Below, in pieces: positions 19,156-27,266 of a stretch of DNA of 64,000 bases; the stretch's first letter is position 1, and each line of letters starts with the position of its first letter. The position numbers were made by a program, and so were the translations under genes. The notes beneath the pieces are model-generated. The model was not told the origin of the DNA. It saw only the letters and a list, made by a program, of their open reading frames with translations, and made no database searches. The stretch is taken from assembly GCF_003122365.1 (NCBI RefSeq), contig NZ_CP029254.1, positions 4,049,001 through 4,113,000 of the forward strand, written 5' to 3'. Origin of the DNA: Streptomyces spongiicola. GTDB lineage: Bacteria > Actinomycetota > Actinomycetes > Streptomycetales > Streptomycetaceae.

Positions 19156-20074
19156 GGGCGACAGTATCCCCCGCGTGGGGCGGCGGCCGGGGGGCCACCT
19201 TCAGGATCCGGTGCCCTCCGGCGGTGTCCCCCGCGTGGGGCGGCGGTCGGCGCCATGCCCGGGGCCGGTGCGCGCGTGGCCGGGACGACCTCGCACGAGC
19301 CGGCCGCGGCATCCCTCCGGGACCGGTACGCGCCCGGCCCGGGACCCCGATCGCGCTCCCGGCCCGCCGGCGCGCAGGTGCCTGCCTTCCGGGGAGGGGG
19401 CCGCGCCCCGGCTTTCACGGCGCACCATCCGCGGCGTGCGCATCCTTGCGGGTGGCACCTGCCCTCGCTCCGAACCACGGTCCGTCCGAACCACGGTCCG
19501 TCCGCGCCATGACCCGTCCGTGCCAGGGCCTGTACTCTCCGCGGCCGGGTGTGCCGGTCCGCGTGAGGTTTCCTCGGGGCGGTGGGTGTGCGGTGGGTGT
19601 AGTGCGGTTCCGCCCGCCCGGTCCCGCCCGGTCCCGCCCGGTCCCGCCCGGTCCCGCCCGGTCCCGCCCGGTCCCGCCCGGTCCCGCCCGGTCCCGCCCG
19701 GTCCCGCCCGGTCCCGCCCGGTCCCGCCCGGTCCGTTCGGCGCCGGGCTGCTCCGGCACACTCACGGCCGTGCGGCGGAAGCCCGGGTGCAGTCCCGATC
19801 CGGTGGCGGTGGAGCCGGCGGTCCGGTGGGTTCTGGTCCGTTTGAATCCATTTCGGTTTAGTTCATTTGGTTTCGATGCAGTTTGGTGTGGTTCGGATCC
19901 GGCGGCGGTAGGTCCTGGTGCGGTGCCTTGATTCCCGGGCCTGGGGCCGGGGCCGGGGCCGTACGCGGCGAGCTTGCGACCTCGGCGGGCACGGCGCGCT
20001 CGGCGGCCCGGGCGGGTCGGGTGGTCGGGTGGGAGCCCGGGCCGGCGACGGCTCAGGTCCGCGCGCCGGTCCCC
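19156..20074. other. 919-base gene-free region with repeats and an AT-rich patch
   Basis: Two near-identical CCCCCGCGTGGGGCGGCGG segments lie near 19168 and 19229. CCGTCCGAACCACGGT-like repeats occur near 19477-19503. A relatively AT-rich patch (about 19843-19900) contrasts with the surroundings and could hold a promoter or Lsr2 site. I see no credible gene. The 10-bp tandem array is listed separately. Confidence 0.6.
19621..19730. repeat. Perfect 10-bp x11 tandem repeat
   Basis: Eleven identical copies of GTCCCGCCCG, with partial copies on both flanks. Non-coding, upstream of nuoD2 on its strand. The period matches the arrays at 8981 and 23481, though the sequence is unrelated. Confidence 0.95.
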
Positions 20075-21070
20075 TCAGCGTGCCGGGACCGGCTGAAGGA
20101 GCCAGGTGAAGTCGCCGAGGCCGCCGGGCGCGGTGAGTTCGGCGGCCTCGCCCGCGGAGGCGAGCGCGCGTACGTAGGCCGTGGGGTCGGCCGAGGCCAG
20201 GGCGAGCGGCGGCCGCGCGCCGGATACACCGAGACGGTGCAGTGCCTCGCGCTGACTCACCAGCTCGGCGCCCGGCCCGGCGCAGGCGTCGAGGGCCACA
20301 TGGGCCGTGATGTCGCAGCCGCCGTCCGGGACGGGGCGGACCTCGCGCCCACGGCTGAACCCGGTCAGCGTGCCGAAGGGCGGACGGTCGTCGGCGCGGT
20401 GGGCGTAGTCCACGGCGACCGCGAGCCCCGCGTCCAGGCAGGACACGGCAGCCGCCCAGGCCGCGTCGCGAGGCCGCCCGATCTCGGCGCGCGTGCCGGG
20501 ATCGGCCTGCGGCCACCAGCGGTCCAGCCATGCGGCGTCGGCCCCGGCCACCGGATCCCCGAGACGTTCCTCGCCGTCGGCCCTGACCAGGACGTAGCGG
20601 GGGACACCCGAGCCGTCGACCTCGGCGACGTCCACCGGGACGTTGTCCAGCCACTCGTTCGCGAACAGCAGCCCCGAGACCCCGTCCGGCGGCCGTTCGC
20701 CCCACTCGATACGCGGGTCGAGCCCCGACGGGCGGCCCGCCCGTTCGACGGCGTAGGCGCGCACCGGGAAGCCGTCCGGCAGCGCGGCCAGCACTCCGGT
20801 CAGCAGTTCCCCGCGCCCCGCGCCGATGTCGACCAGCGCGACCTCCGCCGCCGGGGTCGGCAGCTCCTCCGCGGTCTCCCGCAGCAGCCGTGCCACCGCG
20901 GCGGCGTACAGCGGGGAGGCGTGCACGGATGTGCGGAAGTGCCCCGCCGGCCCCTCGGGCCTCCGGTAGAAGCCGTTCGGCCCGTAAAGGGCGCGTTCCG
21001 CGGCCTCCCGCCAGGGCACCCATTCCGCGCCTCCGGTGCACTCCGACTCGTTCGCCGCCTGGTACGTCAC
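20075..21070 (-). CDS. SAM-dependent methyltransferase, DUF185/MidA/NDUFAF7 family
   Basis: A 331-residue class I methyltransferase. VALVDIGAGRGELLTGVL is motif I (the SAM-binding glycine loop). LLFANEWLDNVPVD corresponds to the family's conserved N-E-x-x-D block, and AVAVDYAH lies later. The start is GTG (21070), giving VTYQAANE, with GGAG about nine bases upstream. The eukaryotic homologue NDUFAF7 dimethylates an arginine of NDUFS2 in complex I. The nearest downstream gene here is nuoD2, the homologue of that substrate. Function here is inferred from family and neighbourhood. Confidence 0.88.
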   Translation of the reverse strand: MTYQAANESECTGGAEWVPWREAAERALYGPNGFYRRPEGPAGHFRTSVHASPLYAAAVARLLRETAEELPTPAAEVALVDIGAGRGELLTGVLAALPDGFPVRAYAVERAGRPSGLDPRIEWGERPPDGVSGLLFANEWLDNVPVDVAEVDGSGVPRYVLVRADGEERLGDPVAGADAAWLDRWWPQADPGTRAEIGRPRDAAWAAAVSCLDAGLAVAVDYAHRADDRPPFGTLTGFSRGREVRPVPDGGCDITAHVALDACAGPGAELVSQREALHRLGVSGARPPLALASADPTAYVRALASAGEAAELTAPGGLGDFTWLLQPVPAR

Positions 21071-21166
21071 GCGCCCAAGTCTCCACCTTGGGGAGTAGCC
21101 GCCCCGGGATCGGATCGCCCCTCCGGTTGACCCGGGCGGCTCGTCGGACTGCCTACGCTGGGTTAC

Positions 21167-22366
21167 GTGCAGCGCCTCTATGATTTTCTCCGCCGGCACC
21201 CGACGGGCGTCGACAGCTTCTGGGCTGTGGTGCTCTTCGGGTTCTCCATGCTGTGGGTCGCCCAGGAGCATGTCGGGGTCGAGCCGCGCGTGGCGCCCAC
21301 CGTCATGGTGCTCCTCCTGTGCCTCGCCGTAGCGCTGCGCCGCCGGGTGCCGGAGCGGATGCTGCTGCTGGTCGCCGGGGTCGGTCTCGCTCAGCTGGTG
21401 CTGGACGTGGCGCCCAACCCGGCCGACTTCGCGATGCTCGTGCTCATCTACACCGTCGCCGCGCACGACGGACAGCGCTTGGCCTCCCACCTCGCGCTCG
21501 CCGGTGGGCTGTGCGCCGCGACACTCGCCCAGATCCGCTGGCCCGAGCCGGGCATGAGCGCGGGGACGAGGATCTTCTTCACGGTCGTCATGACCGTTCC
21601 GTTCGCCCTCGCCTGGGTGCTCGGTGACTCCCTGCGCACCCGGCGCGCCTATTTCGCCCAGCTCGAGGAGCGGGCGTCCCGGCTGGAGAAGGAGCGTGAG
21701 GCGCAGTCCAAGGTCGCCGTGGCGGCGGAGCGCGCCCGGATCGCGCGCGAACTCCACGACGTCGTCGCGCACAACGTCTCGGTGATGGTCGTGCAGGCCG
21801 ACGGCGCCGCCTATGTGCTGGACGCGGCGCCCGACCAGGCCCGGCAGGCCCTGGAGACGATCTCCTCCACGGGCCGCCAGGCGCTCGCCGAGATGCGCCG
21901 GCTGCTGGGTGTCCTGCGCACCGGCGACGCACCGGAGAGCGGCGAGTACGTGCCGCAGCCGGACGTCGAGCAGATCAAGGAACTGGTGGAGCAGGTGCGC
22001 GGTGCGGGCCTGACCGTCGACTTCCGGATCGAGGGCACCCCGCGGCCGCTGCCGAGCGGTGTGGAACTCACCGCCTACCGGATCGTCCAGGAGGCCCTCA
22101 CCAACACCCGCAAGCACGGCGGTCCGGACGCCGGGGCGAGTGTCCGGCTGGTCTACTTCGACGACGGCCTCGGGCTCCTCGTCGAGGACGACGGCCGGGG
22201 CGCGGCTCACGAGCTGTACGAGGACGGCGGCGCTGACGGCAAGGGCCACGGCATGATCGGCATGCGGGAGCGCGTCGGCATGGTCGGCGGCACGCTCGAC
22301 GCCGGTCCGCGGCCCGGCGGCGGATTCCGGATCAGCGCGCTGCTTCCCCTCAAACCCGCCCACTAG
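21167..22366 (+). CDS. NarL-family sensor histidine kinase
   Basis: A 399-residue membrane kinase. The N-terminal half has four to five hydrophobic helices (about residues 18-150) with almost no extracellular loop. The HisKA_3 dimerisation box is RARIARELHDVVAHNVSVMV, with the phosphoryl histidine in ELHD. The HATPase domain has TNTRKHG, LVEDDGRG and GHGMIGMRERV. The start is GTG at 21167. TACGCT at 21154-21159 ends seven bases before it, so a leaderless start is likely. The cognate regulator follows after 370 bases. The stimulus is unknown. Confidence 0.92.
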   Translation: MQRLYDFLRRHPTGVDSFWAVVLFGFSMLWVAQEHVGVEPRVAPTVMVLLLCLAVALRRRVPERMLLLVAGVGLAQLVLDVAPNPADFAMLVLIYTVAAHDGQRLASHLALAGGLCAATLAQIRWPEPGMSAGTRIFFTVVMTVPFALAWVLGDSLRTRRAYFAQLEERASRLEKEREAQSKVAVAAERARIARELHDVVAHNVSVMVVQADGAAYVLDAAPDQARQALETISSTGRQALAEMRRLLGVLRTGDAPESGEYVPQPDVEQIKELVEQVRGAGLTVDFRIEGTPRPLPSGVELTAYRIVQEALTNTRKHGGPDAGASVRLVYFDDGLGLLVEDDGRGAAHELYEDGGADGKGHGMIGMRERVGMVGGTLDAGPRPGGGFRISALLPLKPAH

Positions 22367-22736
22367 CCTGCCGTCAACGGCCCGCCCGAACGCGCACTCT
22401 CCACTCCTTTTCGCCCCCCTTTTTCTCGAGATCAATCCACTTCCGACCGCTTTAGCCGATCTTCAATTGTTTCCAGCACTTTTAGCCCCTTTGGATCGCC
22501 TTTCCTTGGTTCGCCTTCCACCGCTTGGATGCCTTTGCCCCGGGCCTGTCGGCCCTGTCGGCCCCTGCCCGTCCGTCCGCCCCGTTCCGACGAACCCCGC
22601 CCCCCGATCCAGCCCAGCCGCCCTGCCCGCCCCCGCCCCGCCCGGCGCACTCCGCCCACCCGGTGGCAAGAACCGTCCGGCCGCAAGCCACAAGCCACGA
22701 GCCACAAGCCACAAGCCACGAGACAAGGACCCGCCC
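22367..22736. other. Intergenic leader of the response regulator, AT-rich part plus heptad repeat
   Basis: The first half (about 22395-22500) is AT-rich for this genome, with T-runs. The end holds a 7-bp repeat at 22684-22725: six units of CAAGCCA, CGAGCCA or CGAGACA, stopping just before the AAGGAC ribosome site of the regulator. No gene is seen. Confidence 0.65.
22684..22725 (+). repeat. 7-bp x6 repeat immediately upstream of a ribosome site
   Basis: Six heptamers, four CAAGCCA and two CGAG-variants, in the order A-A-G-A-A-G. They lie in the probable 5' leader of the response-regulator gene, so a copy-number change would alter leader length. Confidence 0.9.
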
Positions 22737-23414
22737 ATGACCATCCGCGTGATGCTCGTCGACGACCAGGCGCTGCTGCGCACCGGCTTCCGGATGGTGC
22801 TCGCCGCCCAGCCGGACATGGAGGTAGTCGCCGAGGCCGGCGACGGGGCCGAGGCCATCGAGACCCTGCGCGCCACGGCGGTCGACGTGGTGCTGATGGA
22901 CGTCCGCATGCCGAGGCTGGACGGGGTGGAGGCGACCGGCCGGATATGCGCCCAGCCCGATCCGCCGAAGGTACTGATCCTGACCACGTTCGACCTCGAC
23001 GAGTACGCGTTCTCGGGGCTCAAGGCGGGTGCCAGCGGCTTCCTGCTGAAGGACGTGCCCCCGGCCGAACTGCTCGGCGCCATCCGCTCCGTGCACAGCG
23101 GGGACGCGGTCGTCGCCCCGTCCACGACACGCCGGCTGCTCGACCGGTTCTCGCCGATGCTGCCCTCCCACGGGAAGGAGCCGCGGCAGAAGGAGTTGGA
23201 GCGGCTCACCGACCGCGAGCGCGAGGTCATGCTGCTCGTCGCGCAGGGCCTGTCGAACGGCGAGATCGCCGCCCGGCTGGTGCTCTCCGAGGCGACGGTG
23301 AAGACCCATGTGGGCCGCATCCTCACCAAGCTCGGGCTGCGCGACCGGGTGCAGGTCGTGGTGCTGGCCTACGAAAGCGGCCTGGTTCGCGCGGGCGGCG
23401 GGGCCGCGTCCTGA
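22737..23414 (+). CDS. NarL/FixJ-family response regulator
   Basis: A 225-residue two-domain regulator. The receiver has the acidic pair VDDQ, the phospho-acceptor in VLMDVRMPRLDG, TTFD and the conserved Lys in LLKDVPP. The C-terminal LuxR-type helix-turn-helix is LTDREREVMLLVAQGLSNGE then ATVKTHVGRILTKLGLRDRV. ATG at 22737 follows AAGGAC. It pairs with the upstream HisKA_3 kinase. Target genes are unknown. Confidence 0.95.
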   Translation: MTIRVMLVDDQALLRTGFRMVLAAQPDMEVVAEAGDGAEAIETLRATAVDVVLMDVRMPRLDGVEATGRICAQPDPPKVLILTTFDLDEYAFSGLKAGASGFLLKDVPPAELLGAIRSVHSGDAVVAPSTTRRLLDRFSPMLPSHGKEPRQKELERLTDREREVMLLVAQGLSNGEIAARLVLSEATVKTHVGRILTKLGLRDRVQVVVLAYESGLVRAGGGAAS

Positions 23415-23788
23415 CCGTGGCGCCGGGGTGATCAACGGCTGGTTCGGGGACGGGGCACCGCGGGTGTACGGGCCGTGGCGGCCCCATCCGGCCCCATCCG
23501 GCCCCATCCGGCGCGGTCCGTGGCTGCCGTGCCGGGGCCGCGGGAACCGGATGACAGGCCCGCCGGATCGGGCCGGTAGAGCCGTGCCGGGGATCGCGCC
23601 CGCCTGGCGCGGCGTCCCCCACGGGAGAGGCGTCCCGCGCCGGGCGGCCGCGTCCGGCCGTGCCGTCGCCGCCGCTGCCGGTTCGCCGCCTCCGCCGTCG
23701 CATCTGCCGGTTCGCCGCCTCCGCCGTCACCGCTGCCGCCGGCGCGTCCGCCGGGCGGTTCCGGCGGCCGAGGGCGGGATGCCCGGTC
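23415..23788. other. Intergenic region with a 10-bp x3 repeat
   Basis: GCCCCATCCG is repeated three times at 23481-23510. Direct repeats of CCGGTTCGCCGCCTCCGCCGTC-type sequence occur near 23690-23735. It lies between convergent genes; no clear terminator stem or gene is visible. Confidence 0.65.
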
Positions 23789-25105
23789 TCAGCGGCGCCC
23801 CCGCCCGCCCCCGGCCGGCACCCGCGCCATGAAGTCCGCGAGGGCCGTCCTGACGTCGTCCGCGGACCATGACAGCCCCGGCGAGGACACCGTCACCTCC
23901 GTGGTGCTGACTCCCGGGGGGCCGGACCGGGCGGGGAACCAGTGGCGGAAGAGGGTCACCCCCGTCTCCTCCGCCTGCCGCACACCGGCCTCGTCCAGCG
24001 GGCCGGCGTCGAAGGGCAGCCACACCTGGAACTGGTGGGTGTGCGGCGGGTCCGGATGCACCCGGAACCAGGGCACTCCGGGCTCCTCCGCCAGCCCGGC
24101 AGACAGCGCCGCCGCGACCGTCCTCGCATGAGCCACGTACGACGGCAGCCTCGGCAGCTGCCGCTCCAGGCCGAGCAGTGCCGAGAGCGCCGCGGGGTAC
24201 TGCTGGAAGACCTGCCCGCCGTAGCGGTGGCGCCACGCGCGCGCCTCCGCCACCAGGGACTCGGGCCCGGCCAGCACGGCGCCGGAAAGTCCCGCGAGGG
24301 ACTTGTAGAACGACACGTACACGCTGTCCGCGAGTCCGGCGATCTCGTCCAGTGCACGGCCGAAATGAGTGGCGCATTCCCAGAGTCGCGCGCCGTCGAA
24401 ATGCACCACCGCCTCCATTTCGCGCGCCGCCTCGACGGCCTCCACGAGTCCGTCCCACTCCGGCAGCACGAACCCGGCGTCCCGCAGCGGCAGCTCCAGC
24501 ATCAGCGTGCCGAACGGCTCGTCCAGACCGCGTATCTCGTCGGCCGTCGGCAGCCGAGGCTCCCGTGTCGGGTGGACCGTGCGCAGTCCGCCGACCGCCG
24601 CCAGCGCGCCCCGCTCGTGCACCTCGGGATGGGCGAGTGGATGCAGTGCGACCGTTCGGTTTCCGGTGCGTCCGGCCCAGCAGCGAAGCGCCACCTGCTG
24701 TGCCATCGTGCCGGTGGGGAAGAAGGCCGCTGCCGGGAAGCCGAGCAGTGCCGCCACGCGCCCCTCCAGCTCCGCGACCACCCCGTCGCCGTAGAGGTCC
24801 ACCTGCTCGTCCAGGTCGTGGACGGCTCCCGCGTCGGCAGCCAGGGCCGCGAGCCGCTCACCGAGCCGGGCGTCCGCCGAGCCGTGCCACAGCAGCCGGT
24901 CGGAGGCCCGCCAGGCAGCCAGCCTGCGGTGCCGCTCGGCCTCCTCGCTCCCGTCCGAGTGCTGCTCCCGTGCGGTGGCCGGGCCCGCGACGGCCGCTCT
25001 CTCCGTGCCGCCTACCGCCTCCTCCGCACGGCCTACCGCCTCCTCCGGGTCGGCGGCCGCCTCCGGGGTGTCGATGGGCAGCGTCCCCTCCGCGTTCTGA
25101 TTCAT
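23789..25105 (-). CDS. Threonine aldolase-like beta-eliminating lyase
   Basis: A 438-residue PLP enzyme of fold type I, close to low-specificity L-threonine aldolases that cleave threonine to glycine and acetaldehyde. LDEQVDLYGDGVVAELEGRV, AAFFPTGTMAQQVAL and AVVHFDGARLWE are typical. The Schiff-base lysine is in VSFYKSLAGLSGAV. The first about 60 residues are acidic low complexity and lie before the family core. Start ATG at 25105. It is divergent from the pantothenate-NAD operon. Confidence 0.85.
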   Translation of the reverse strand: MNQNAEGTLPIDTPEAAADPEEAVGRAEEAVGGTERAAVAGPATAREQHSDGSEEAERHRRLAAWRASDRLLWHGSADARLGERLAALAADAGAVHDLDEQVDLYGDGVVAELEGRVAALLGFPAAAFFPTGTMAQQVALRCWAGRTGNRTVALHPLAHPEVHERGALAAVGGLRTVHPTREPRLPTADEIRGLDEPFGTLMLELPLRDAGFVLPEWDGLVEAVEAAREMEAVVHFDGARLWECATHFGRALDEIAGLADSVYVSFYKSLAGLSGAVLAGPESLVAEARAWRHRYGGQVFQQYPAALSALLGLERQLPRLPSYVAHARTVAAALSAGLAEEPGVPWFRVHPDPPHTHQFQVWLPFDAGPLDEAGVRQAEETGVTLFRHWFPARSGPPGVSTTEVTVSSPGLSWSADDVRTALADFMARVPAGGGRGRR

Positions 25106-25278
25106 GCTGCGATCATCGCCCACGTCCGGCCCCGCCATGCCGTTGTCCACAGGCCCGTGAGGTTGTGGCCGGTGCCGTCTCCACAGCCTGTGGACAAGTG
25201 GAAGCCCCTGCGAAACGCTGGCGTAGCATGGCGAGGAATCGTCCGGTACCCCCTGCGGACTGGAACGGAAGGCCGCCC

Positions 25279-26271
25279 GTGAACGCACCATCGCCAGCAA
25301 CACCACCGGCGCGGGAGCCGGTCGACCCCCGGGACCGTCCGGCCCGCCTCGCCGTGGGTGTCGTCGGCGCCGGCCGCGTCGGCCCGGCCCTCGCCGCATC
25401 CCTCCGGCTCGCCGGCCACCGCCCCGTGGCGGTCTCCGGGGTCTCGGACGCCTCCGTGCGCCGGGCCGCCTCGATGCTGCCGGACGTGCCGCTCGTCACC
25501 CCCGCCGAAGTGCTCGCGCGCGCCGAACTGGTGCTGCTGACCGTCCCCGACGACGTGCTGCCCCAACTGGCCGAGGGCCTCGCCGAGACCGGCGCCGTGC
25601 GCCCCGGCCAGCTGCTCGTGCACACCTCGGGCCGCTACGGCGCGGCGGTCCTCGACCCCGCCCGCCGGGCCGGGGCGCTCCCGCTCGCCCTGCACCCCGC
25701 CATGACCTTCACGGGGACGTCCGTGGACGTCCAGCGGCTGGCCGGCTGCTCCTTCGGCGTCACCGCCCCGGAGGAGCTGAGGCTCGCCGCGGAGGCTCTC
25801 GTCATCGAGATGGGCGGCGAGCCCGAGTGGATCGCGGAGGCCGACCGCCCGCTGTACCACGCGGGCCTCGCCCTCGGCGCGAACCACCTGGTCACTCTGG
25901 TCGCCCAGGCCATGGAGCTGCTGCGCGCCGCCGGTGTCTCGGCACCCGACCGGATGCTCGGCCCGCTGCTCGGCGCCGCGCTCGACAACGCCCTGCGCTC
26001 CGGCGACGCGGCGCTGACCGGGCCGGTCTCCCGGGGCGACGCGGGGACCGTGGCGGCCCACGTGGCCGAGCTGCGCAGGCACGCCCCGGGTATGGTCGCC
26101 GGCTATCTGGCCATGGCCCGTGCGACCGCGGACCGCGCCCTCGCCCACGGGCTGCTCAAGTCCGAACTCGCCGAGGACCTGCTGGTGGTGCTCGCGGAGG
26201 GCCATGACTCCCGCGACGGCCGGGGCCGCCCGGACGCCCCGGAATCCCCGGACGGGGAGAGCGGTCGATGA
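25279..26271 (+). CDS. Rossmann-like/DUF2520 oxidoreductase, PanG-type ketopantoate reductase candidate
   Basis: A 330-residue protein. The N-terminal Rossmann domain begins VGVVGAGRVGPALAASL (GxGxxG for NAD(P)H), and the C-terminal all-helical DUF2520 domain includes LYHAGLALGANHLVTLVAQA. GTG at 25279 has GGAAGG six bases upstream. The stop overlaps panC by four bases (ATGA). The reaction before PanC is ketopantoate reduction to pantoate, and the PanG enzymes described in Francisella are non-PanE ketopantoate reductases that, as I recall, have this architecture. The assignment is inference from fold and position. Confidence 0.8.
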   Translation: MNAPSPATPPAREPVDPRDRPARLAVGVVGAGRVGPALAASLRLAGHRPVAVSGVSDASVRRAASMLPDVPLVTPAEVLARAELVLLTVPDDVLPQLAEGLAETGAVRPGQLLVHTSGRYGAAVLDPARRAGALPLALHPAMTFTGTSVDVQRLAGCSFGVTAPEELRLAAEALVIEMGGEPEWIAEADRPLYHAGLALGANHLVTLVAQAMELLRAAGVSAPDRMLGPLLGAALDNALRSGDAALTGPVSRGDAGTVAAHVAELRRHAPGMVAGYLAMARATADRALAHGLLKSELAEDLLVVLAEGHDSRDGRGRPDAPESPDGESGR

Positions 26272-27266
26272 TCAACCACCTGCGCACCGCCGCGGAACTC
26301 GGCGCCCTCGCGCCGGCGTCCACGGCGCGCCGCGCCGTCGTCATGACCATGGGCGCCCTCCACGACGGCCACGCCGCCCTGATCCGCACGGCCCGCTCAC
26401 TGGTCGGGCCGGAGGGCCAGGTCGTGGTCACGGTGTTCGTGAACCCCCTGCAGTTCGGCGCGGGCGAGGACCTCGACCGCTATCCGCGCACCCTCGAGGC
26501 GGACCTGAAGACCGCTGCGGAGGCAGGCGCGGACGCCGTCTTCGCCCCGTCCGCGGACGAGGTGTACCCGGGCGGCGGGCCCCGGGTGCGGATCACCGCC
26601 GGCCCCATGGGGGAACTCCTCGAGGGCGCCTCCCGGCCCGGGCACTTCGACGGGATGCTGACCGTCGTCGCCAAGCTGCTGCACCTCACCCGCCCCGACG
26701 TCGCGCTCTACGGGCAGAAGGACGCTCAGCAGCTGGCCCTGATCCGCCGCATGGTCGAGGACCTGGACTTCCCGGTGCGGATCGTCGGGGTGCCGACCGT
26801 GCGGGAGCCGGACGGCCTCGCCCTCTCCAGCCGCAACCGCTACCTCTCGCCGGAGGAGCGCCGCACCGCCCTCGCGCTGTCCCGGGCCCTGTTCGCCGCC
26901 CGGGACCGGCTCGCCGCCCAGGCCGCCCTGCGCGCCCGGGCCGAGTCCGCACCCGCCTCCAACGCCCGGGCCGCCGCGCTGTCCGCGCTCGGCGAGGCCC
27001 GGGCGGCGGCCGACGCCCACGCGGTCGCGGCGGCCCAGCCGGGTGGCGGTGCCGACGCCGTGCGGGCCGCGGCGAGCGCCGTCCTCGACGAGGCCGCGGC
27101 GTCCTCGCCGCCCCTCGAACCCGACTACCTCGCCCTGGTCGACCCGGCCGACTTCTCCGAGGTGGCGGACGACCACACCGGCGAGGCGATCATGGCGGTA
27201 GCCGCGCGGGTCGGTGCGACCCGGCTGATCGACAACATCACCCTGACCTTCGGAGCAGCCCCGTGA
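26268..27266 (+). CDS. panC: Pantoate-beta-alanine ligase (pantothenate synthetase)
   Basis: A 332-residue ATP-dependent ligase making pantothenate. It has VMTMGALHDGHAALI (HxGH nucleotidyl motif), VFVNPLQFGAGEDLDRYPR, LYGQKDAQQLALIRRM, and the KMSKS-equivalent LALSSRNRYL. An Ala-rich insert of about 60 residues (about 215-275) makes it longer than the usual 280. It overlaps both neighbours by four bases (ATGA upstream, GTGA downstream), so the cofactor operon is tightly coupled. Confidence 0.96.
   Translation: MINHLRTAAELGALAPASTARRAVVMTMGALHDGHAALIRTARSLVGPEGQVVVTVFVNPLQFGAGEDLDRYPRTLEADLKTAAEAGADAVFAPSADEVYPGGGPRVRITAGPMGELLEGASRPGHFDGMLTVVAKLLHLTRPDVALYGQKDAQQLALIRRMVEDLDFPVRIVGVPTVREPDGLALSSRNRYLSPEERRTALALSRALFAARDRLAAQAALRARAESAPASNARAAALSALGEARAAADAHAVAAAQPGGGADAVRAAASAVLDEAAASSPPLEPDYLALVDPADFSEVADDHTGEAIMAVAARVGATRLIDNITLTFGAAP

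Noticed and set aside
19621..19730. Regular repeats that could suggest a CRISPR array
   Set aside because: The units are contiguous 10-mers without spacers, and no cas genes are present. It is a simple tandem repeat, as are the other arrays.
21071..22435. Long minus-strand extension upstream of the DUF185 methyltransferase
   Set aside because: It is antisense to a complete histidine kinase gene. The methyltransferase has its own GTG start with a ribosome site at 21070.
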